From Sphingomonas sp. (GTDB lineage Bacteria; Pseudomonadota; Alphaproteobacteria; Sphingomonadales; Sphingomonadaceae), in the NCBI RefSeq assembly GCF_023266535.1, contig NZ_JAHFPY010000005.1:1-54372 (forward strand): 54,372 bases of DNA, in the 5' to 3' direction. The translations under genes were made by a program, and so were the position numbers. This document shows, piece by piece, positions 50,451-54,372 of this stretch; the first letter of the stretch is position 1, and every line of letters begins with the position of its first letter. Below the pieces are notes generated by a model that saw only the letters and a list, made by a program, of their open reading frames with translations, ran no database searches and had not been told where the DNA came from.

Positions 50451-50999
50451 ATGGCCCTATTGCCCATCTACGAGACACCCGATCCGATGCTCCGCCAGAT
50501 TTCGACCCCGGTCGACAAGGTGGATGACGAATTGCGCGCGCTGATCGCCGACATGTTCGAAACGATGTACGCCGCGCCCGGCATCGGCCTCGCCGCGGTC
50601 CAGGTTGGTGTTCCCAAGCGCCTGCTGGTGATGGACTTGCAGGAGCCGGAGGATGAGGACGATCCGGAGAGCAAGCCGGTCCGCGAGCCGCAGGTGTTCA
50701 TCAACCCCGAGATCCTGTCGCATTCGGATCATGAGGTGCCCTACACCGAGGGCTGCCTGTCGGTGCCCGACCAATATGCCGAGGTGATGCGCCCCGACCA
50801 GATCCGCGCCCGCTGGCTCGACGAACATGGCAAGGCCCATGAGGAAGACCTCGACGGCCTGCTGGCGATTTGCCTGCAGCACGAGATGGACCATCTGGAG
50901 GGCATTCTCTTCATTGACCATCTGTCGAAGCTCAAGCGCGACATGGTGCTGAAGAAGCTGGCCAAGGCTCGCAAGGAGCGCGGATTGCGCGCCGCCTGA
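50451..50999 (+). CDS. def: peptide deformylase
   Basis: Removes the formyl group from nascent proteins. The 182-residue protein has all three metal-site motifs: GIGLAAVQVG, the Cys in EGCLSVPDQ and the histidines in QHEMDHLEG. An acidic insertion, EPEDEDDPESKP, precedes the second motif. The stop overlaps the next ATG by one base (TGATG). Confidence 0.96.
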   Translation: MALLPIYETPDPMLRQISTPVDKVDDELRALIADMFETMYAAPGIGLAAVQVGVPKRLLVMDLQEPEDEDDPESKPVREPQVFINPEILSHSDHEVPYTEGCLSVPDQYAEVMRPDQIRARWLDEHGKAHEEDLDGLLAICLQHEMDHLEGILFIDHLSKLKRDMVLKKLAKARKERGLRAA

Positions 51000-51370
51000 T
51001 GAGCGACGCGCCCTACCACGCCCATATCTATTATTCGGATGACGACCGCGCGGTCGCCAGCGCCTTGCACGACCGCTTTTCGCGCGACCCCGCCATCCTC
51101 TTCACCGGAGCGATGACCGACCGCGGCGTCGGACCGCACCCGATCCCGCAATATGAAGTGCATTTCCTTGAAGAATCGCGCGCCGGCGTGATCGCCGCGA
51201 TCGAAGCGGCGGGCTTGCGCGCGCTGGTCCATCCGCTGACCGACGACGATCTCGCCGATCACACCACGCTGGCTCACTGGATCGGCGAACCGCTTGAGCT
51301 CGACGTGACCGTGCTCGACCCGCCCGGCGTCAACCAGGGCGTCCCGCGTTTCGGCAAGTCGGACTTCTAG
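50999..51370 (+). CDS. DOPA 4,5-dioxygenase family protein
   Basis: A 123-residue single-domain protein. YHAHIYYSDDD near the N-terminus, VGPHPIPQYEVHF in the middle and LVHPLTDDDLADHTTLAHWIGEPLEL-like histidine spacing match the small family named for DOPA 4,5-dioxygenase (extradiol ring cleavage with His ligands). The bacterial substrate is not established. It is coupled to def by the TGATG junction. The longer motif is split as VHPLTDDDLADHTT and AHWIGEPLEL. Confidence 0.87.
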   Translation: MSDAPYHAHIYYSDDDRAVASALHDRFSRDPAILFTGAMTDRGVGPHPIPQYEVHFLEESRAGVIAAIEAAGLRALVHPLTDDDLADHTTLAHWIGEPLELDVTVLDPPGVNQGVPRFGKSDF

Positions 51371-51373
51371 GAT

Positions 51374-51763
51374 TTAGGCCAGGCTCGCCGCGGCCTTGGC
51401 GCAGTCGCTGGCGCATTCGCGGCAAATCTGCGCGCACAGCTTGCAATGTTCATGGTCGTGCCGCTCGCATTCCGCCGCGCATTGCTCGCACATCCGTCCG
51501 CACAGCTCGAGCAGCTCGCGCAGCATCGGCTGGTCGTTGCCGGTGCGCCTGAGGCCGAGCCGCGCCGTCGCCTCGCATATATCGGAGCAGTCGAGGCACA
51601 GCCGGATGCACTGGGTCGTGTCCATCGCCTCGGCCATGCTGGTATCGGCACAGCTCAGGCACATCTTGGCGCAGTACATCAGGTGATGCACCGCATCGCC
51701 CAACGCCTGGTTGACATGGTCTTTCGAACCGGGATGCAGCGCGATCATCTTGCGGATGGACAT
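51374..51763 (-). CDS. DUF326 Cys-rich four-helix-bundle protein, probable copper binder
   Basis: A 129-residue helical protein with 16 cysteines in CxxxC-like spacings (MYCAKMCLSCAD, CIRLCLDCSDIC, CGRMCEQCAAEC, CKLCAQICRECASDC) and a His-rich HDHEHC turn. Such proteins line the core of a four-helix bundle with thiols that hold Cu(I), as in the copper-storage proteins. No signal peptide is visible, so it is probably cytoplasmic. It converges on the dioxygenase gene with three bases between. Confidence 0.87.
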   Translation of the reverse strand: MSIRKMIALHPGSKDHVNQALGDAVHHLMYCAKMCLSCADTSMAEAMDTTQCIRLCLDCSDICEATARLGLRRTGNDQPMLRELLELCGRMCEQCAAECERHDHEHCKLCAQICRECASDCAKAAASLA

Positions 51764-51822
51764 AGGGTCTCCTCTTGCCCGTCAGCGAAGCACCGGCGAA
51801 GCTGTTCCGCAAGCCTTTGTAC

Positions 51823-52485
51823 TTACCCGACCATGCGCTGGTTGCGGTTCTTCCACGCATCCCGAGCCTGCCTAAGTTCTTCTGACTGGGCTTTAGCACG
51901 TTCAGTAGCCGCGTCCGTTTCGGCCGCCAATGGCGCAATGATGTTCCTCTGCGCTTCGAAGCGCGCGGCCAGCGCCTTATGTTCCTCCGTCATCTCATAT
52001 CCGTGCTCCGCGACGTAAGCTTGCCGCTGCGTATTGAGCGCGACGAGTTTCGCCACCTCGCGTTGGCGCGCCTCGTGAAGTGGCTTGGATTCCCGTAGGG
52101 TACTCAATAGCTTCCGCCGCTTGGCAAGAAGGTCTCGGGCAAGCGCGAGCTTCGGCGATACCGGATCGTGCGGGCCAGTGCTCAGCCCTGCTCGGACAGA
52201 AATGAATAACTGCGCGAATAAGGCGACGCCATGCGCGGCCGCTACGGTCGAGGGCATGAGCACCGCGCTTAGCAAAGTTGCCCCTGCGACGATCGCTAGC
52301 GGGATGAATGCTTTCGCAACCTTCCACTCGAGCGCTCGAAACCGCGCTGCGGTTAGCACCGCGAACAATGTGTAGCTCACAATCGAGCCGACGGGCGATT
52401 TGAGATGAGCTGCCAAAACGACCAGGATGCCCAGCAAGAAGGAATAGGGTCTCCGGCTAAGGCGAAAGTTCCAACGCGCCATCAT
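51823..52485 (-). CDS. membrane protein with C-terminal coiled coil, unknown function
   Basis: Unrecognised 220-residue protein. Three or four helices lie in the first 100 residues (YSFLLGILVVLAAHL, IVSYTLFAVLTAARF, FIPLAIVAGATLLSAVLMP, HGVALFAQLFISV). About 110 charged residues then form a predicted coiled coil (ALARDLLAKRRKLLSTLRES to EELRQARDAWKNRN). Base composition is somewhat lower in GC than in neighbours. Its start follows immediately on the stop of a short upstream frame on the same strand (52486-52622 area), which may be the remnant of another gene. Confidence 0.65.
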   Translation of the reverse strand: MMARWNFRLSRRPYSFLLGILVVLAAHLKSPVGSIVSYTLFAVLTAARFRALEWKVAKAFIPLAIVAGATLLSAVLMPSTVAAAHGVALFAQLFISVRAGLSTGPHDPVSPKLALARDLLAKRRKLLSTLRESKPLHEARQREVAKLVALNTQRQAYVAEHGYEMTEEHKALAARFEAQRNIIAPLAAETDAATERAKAQSEELRQARDAWKNRNQRMVG

Positions 52486-52622
52486 TTATTTGCTCCACGC
52501 GACATCAATCGGTGCACCGATAGCGCGCCAGGGTTGATAGATTGCTAGCTTCCCGAGCCGCTCGCGCAAAAATGCGGAATGAGGTGCATCATCCACGCCG
52601 CCGTGCTTGAAGTTCGGCTGGA
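52486..52622 (-). pseudogene. possible gene remnant upstream of the 51823-52485 gene
   Basis: On the - strand this gap reads as an open frame ending AIYQPWRAIGAPIDVAWSK with a stop directly before the 52485 ATG (TAAATG). The peptide looks protein-like, but the frame's upstream part runs into the oppositely oriented 52623 gene, and no good start is seen beyond a GTG near 52600. It may be the 3' end of a gene lost to rearrangement, or a chance frame. Confidence 0.3.
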
Positions 52623-53870
52623 ATGATCGACTCGTTCGAGTTTCAGGGCGCCGAAGGCCGCAAGCTGGCCGGACGGCCGGAAGTGCCGTCGGGCCGCGTG
52701 CGCGGCTGGGCACTGTTCGCCCACTGCTTCACCTGCGGAAAAGACAATCTCGCCGCGGTGCGCATTGCCCGCACGCTGGCCGGGCAGGGGATCGGCGTGC
52801 TGCGGTTCGATTTCGCCGGCATCGGCGACAGCGAGGGTCCGTTCCACGAGACCAGCTTCGCCTCCAATGTCGAGGACATTGTCGCCGCCTGCGGGGCGAT
52901 GGCCGAGCACGGATGGCCGGTCAGCCTGCTGGTCGGGCACAGCCTGGGCGGATCCGCGGTGCTGGCGGCGGCGGGCAAATGTGCGACCGTGCGCGCGGTG
53001 GCGACGATCAACGCGCCGTTCGACGTCGCCCATGCGATCCATCAATTCGCGCCCGAAGACCTGGCCGCGATCGAGCGGTACGGCAGCGCCGAGGTCCATC
53101 TCGCCCAGCGCCCGTTCCGCGTCGGGCGCGAGCTGATCGACAGCCTCCGCGAGCAGGACCAGGGCAAACGCATCGCCTCGCTCCACCGGCCGCTGCTGGT
53201 GCTGCATGCGCCGACCGACAATAGCGTGTCGATCGACCATGCCACCAAAATCTACACCGCCGCGCGCCAGCCCAAGAGTTTCCTGTCGCTCGACAAAGCC
53301 GACCATCTGCTGACCCGCAAGGAGGATGCGGCGCGCGCCGCGACGCTGATCGGCGCCTGGGCCGATGCCTATATCGAGCCCGCGCCGGACGTTGAGCTGC
53401 CGCAGGATGTCGAGGCGGTCGAGACCGGCCGCGGCAAGTTCCAGCTGCTGATCCGCACCGGCAAGCACCAGCTGTTCGCCGACGAGCCCGACAGCTTTGG
53501 CGGATTGGACAGCGGACCCTCGCCCTTCCAACTGCTCGGCAGCGCGCTGGCCGCCTGCATGACCATGACCGTGCGGCTTTATGCCGATCGCAAGGAATGG
53601 GCGGTCAAGCGGATCAGGACCGCCGTCGGTCACACCCGCGAGCTAGACCAGGTCCCGCGCGACCGGTTCGACGTCCGCATGGCGTTCGAAGGTGATCTGG
53701 ACGAGGAGCAGCGGGCGCGGCTCATTGAAATCGCCGGCAAGTGCCCGGTGCACAAGGCGCTGACCGAGGGTGCGCGCTTCACCATCGAGGAAAGCATGGA
53801 CTCCGCCCCGATGGCGCCGCCCGAGGCCCATGCCGAGGCGATGGAGCGGGTCACCGAGCGCAATATGTAG
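52623..53870 (+). CDS. bifunctional alpha/beta hydrolase - OsmC family protein
   Basis: A 415-residue fusion. The first 250 residues are an alpha/beta hydrolase with LFAHCFTCGKDN, the nucleophile Ser in LVGHSLGGSAVL, an acidic residue near HAPTDNSVS and the His in KADHLLTRKEDA. The last 150 residues are an OsmC domain with GPSPFQLLGSALAACMTMT and the second Cys in GKCPVHKALTE, the thiol pair that reduces organic hydroperoxides. The fusion is a known architecture; the hydrolase substrate is not. ATG 52623 gives the family start. Confidence 0.9.
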   Translation: MIDSFEFQGAEGRKLAGRPEVPSGRVRGWALFAHCFTCGKDNLAAVRIARTLAGQGIGVLRFDFAGIGDSEGPFHETSFASNVEDIVAACGAMAEHGWPVSLLVGHSLGGSAVLAAAGKCATVRAVATINAPFDVAHAIHQFAPEDLAAIERYGSAEVHLAQRPFRVGRELIDSLREQDQGKRIASLHRPLLVLHAPTDNSVSIDHATKIYTAARQPKSFLSLDKADHLLTRKEDAARAATLIGAWADAYIEPAPDVELPQDVEAVETGRGKFQLLIRTGKHQLFADEPDSFGGLDSGPSPFQLLGSALAACMTMTVRLYADRKEWAVKRIRTAVGHTRELDQVPRDRFDVRMAFEGDLDEEQRARLIEIAGKCPVHKALTEGARFTIEESMDSAPMAPPEAHAEAMERVTERNM

Positions 53871-53876
53871 ATCGGT

Positions 53877-54371
53877 TTAGAGCTTGCGGATGGTCCCTTC
53901 GGACCGGCCAACCGTCATGCCGAACTTGCGGATGCTGGTCCTGGTCTGCGCGGCCTGGCCGCCCGGTAGCGGCACCAGCCACTGCTCGACCGTCAAATTG
54001 CCCTTCATCTTGAACCGGAAACGAAAGCGTCCGTCGATTTCTTCGGCGACCACCGGGCCGGCCGCTTCGCTCATGCTTCCCGCAAAACGTCCCGGCGCAA
54101 CCTGCCGCATGCGCCATTGCCGGTTGAACGGCGCCTTGCCTTCGTCCTGGACCCGCTGAACCAGTTCCAGCACCCCGCTATCGATCTCGCCCTGGCCAAT
54201 CGAGCGCGAATTGAACGGCCTTCGCATGATCAGCTTGACTATGCTGTTGCTTTCGGTGCGCCCCTCGAAAAAGCGCATCGGATCGGTCGACGGGTCGGGG
54301 CTGCTGGTGACGGCCGAGGCCGAGGCGCCGATCAACGCAAGCGGGATCATGGCTAGCCCGAGGCGGCCTGC
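53877..54371 (-). CDS. DUF3833-like exported protein, runs off the right edge
   Basis: At least 157 residues. The pattern MRFFEGRTESNS, NRQWRMRQVAPGRFAGSMSE, FRFKMKGNLTVEQWLVPLPG and RKFGMTVGRSEGTIRKL fits DUF3833, a family of small envelope proteins of unknown role, often lipoproteins. An ATG lies at 54350, but the frame stays open to the window edge and the residues before it (RLGLA then MIPLALIGASASA) read as one signal peptide. The true start is therefore probably beyond 54372. It converges with the hydrolase-OsmC gene with six bases between. Confidence 0.75.
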   Translation of the reverse strand, partial: AGRLGLAMIPLALIGASASAVTSSPDPSTDPMRFFEGRTESNSIVKLIMRRPFNSRSIGQGEIDSGVLELVQRVQDEGKAPFNRQWRMRQVAPGRFAGSMSEAAGPVVAEEIDGRFRFRFKMKGNLTVEQWLVPLPGGQAAQTRTSIRKFGMTVGRSEGTIRKL

Positions 54372-54372
54372 G

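Overview
The window looks like a chromosomal segment of a GC-rich alphaproteobacterium of the sphingomonad group (Sphingomonadales). The case rests on four things. The gene order nuoN-birA-coaX-rnj-DUF1467 is present. The gltA-gltX / comEC / lexA / trpG / ppiD block is present. The lexA promoter carries an alphaproteobacterial SOS box (GTTC-N7-GTTC). There are also three genes of the exosortase-A-associated type. No rRNA, tRNA, transposase, phage gene or CRISPR array was seen. No stretch longer than about 215 bases lacks a gene.

Region 1 (1-23.1 kb, all + strand) is the complete nuoA-N operon for respiratory complex I. It continues through overlapping or close genes into birA, a DHCW-type cupin, coaX (pantothenate kinase), rnj (RNase J) and a DUF1467 membrane protein. 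The striking feature is that nine extra genes sit exactly at nuo gene junctions: B/C, D/E (two), E/F, F/G (three), G/H and H/I. Most are joined to the nuo genes by ATGA, GTGA or 8-base overlaps. Every one is predicted to be exported or membrane-bound, and the larger ones are visibly poorer in GC than the nuo genes. At F/G a 52-bp copy of the nuoF tail, stop codon and Shine-Dalgarno included, ends one of the inserted genes. Palindromic repeats fill the C/D, E/F, I/J and K/L gaps, and some of their arms supply the ribosome binding site of the next gene.

Region 2 (23.2-29.2 kb) holds a large membrane-anchored coiled-coil protein on the - strand. Facing it on the + strand are a membrane protein resembling a degenerate cytidylyltransferase / CDP-alcohol phosphatidyltransferase, a DUF2336-like protein, and a histidine-kinase-like protein that keeps its ATPase boxes but appears to lack the phospho-accepting histidine.

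Region 3 (29.2-42.7 kb) is housekeeping: gltX-gltA (-), comEC (+), lexA with a glyoxalase-like and an exported gene (-), trpG and ppiD (-), then tpiA, secG, pyrG, a small exported protein and trxB (+). The trpE and trpDC genes I would expect around trpG in this group are absent.

Region 4 (42.7-54.4 kb) has a PiT phosphate transporter beside a NUDIX-DUF47 fusion. It is followed by an acyl carrier protein, an AMP-forming acyl ligase and a PLP decarboxylase of the exosortase-A-associated families, with no exosortase nearby. The rest is truA-fmt (-), recR-def-DOPA dioxygenase-like (+), a Cys-rich DUF326 protein, a membrane/coiled-coil protein, an alpha/beta hydrolase-OsmC fusion, and a DUF3833-like gene running off the right edge.
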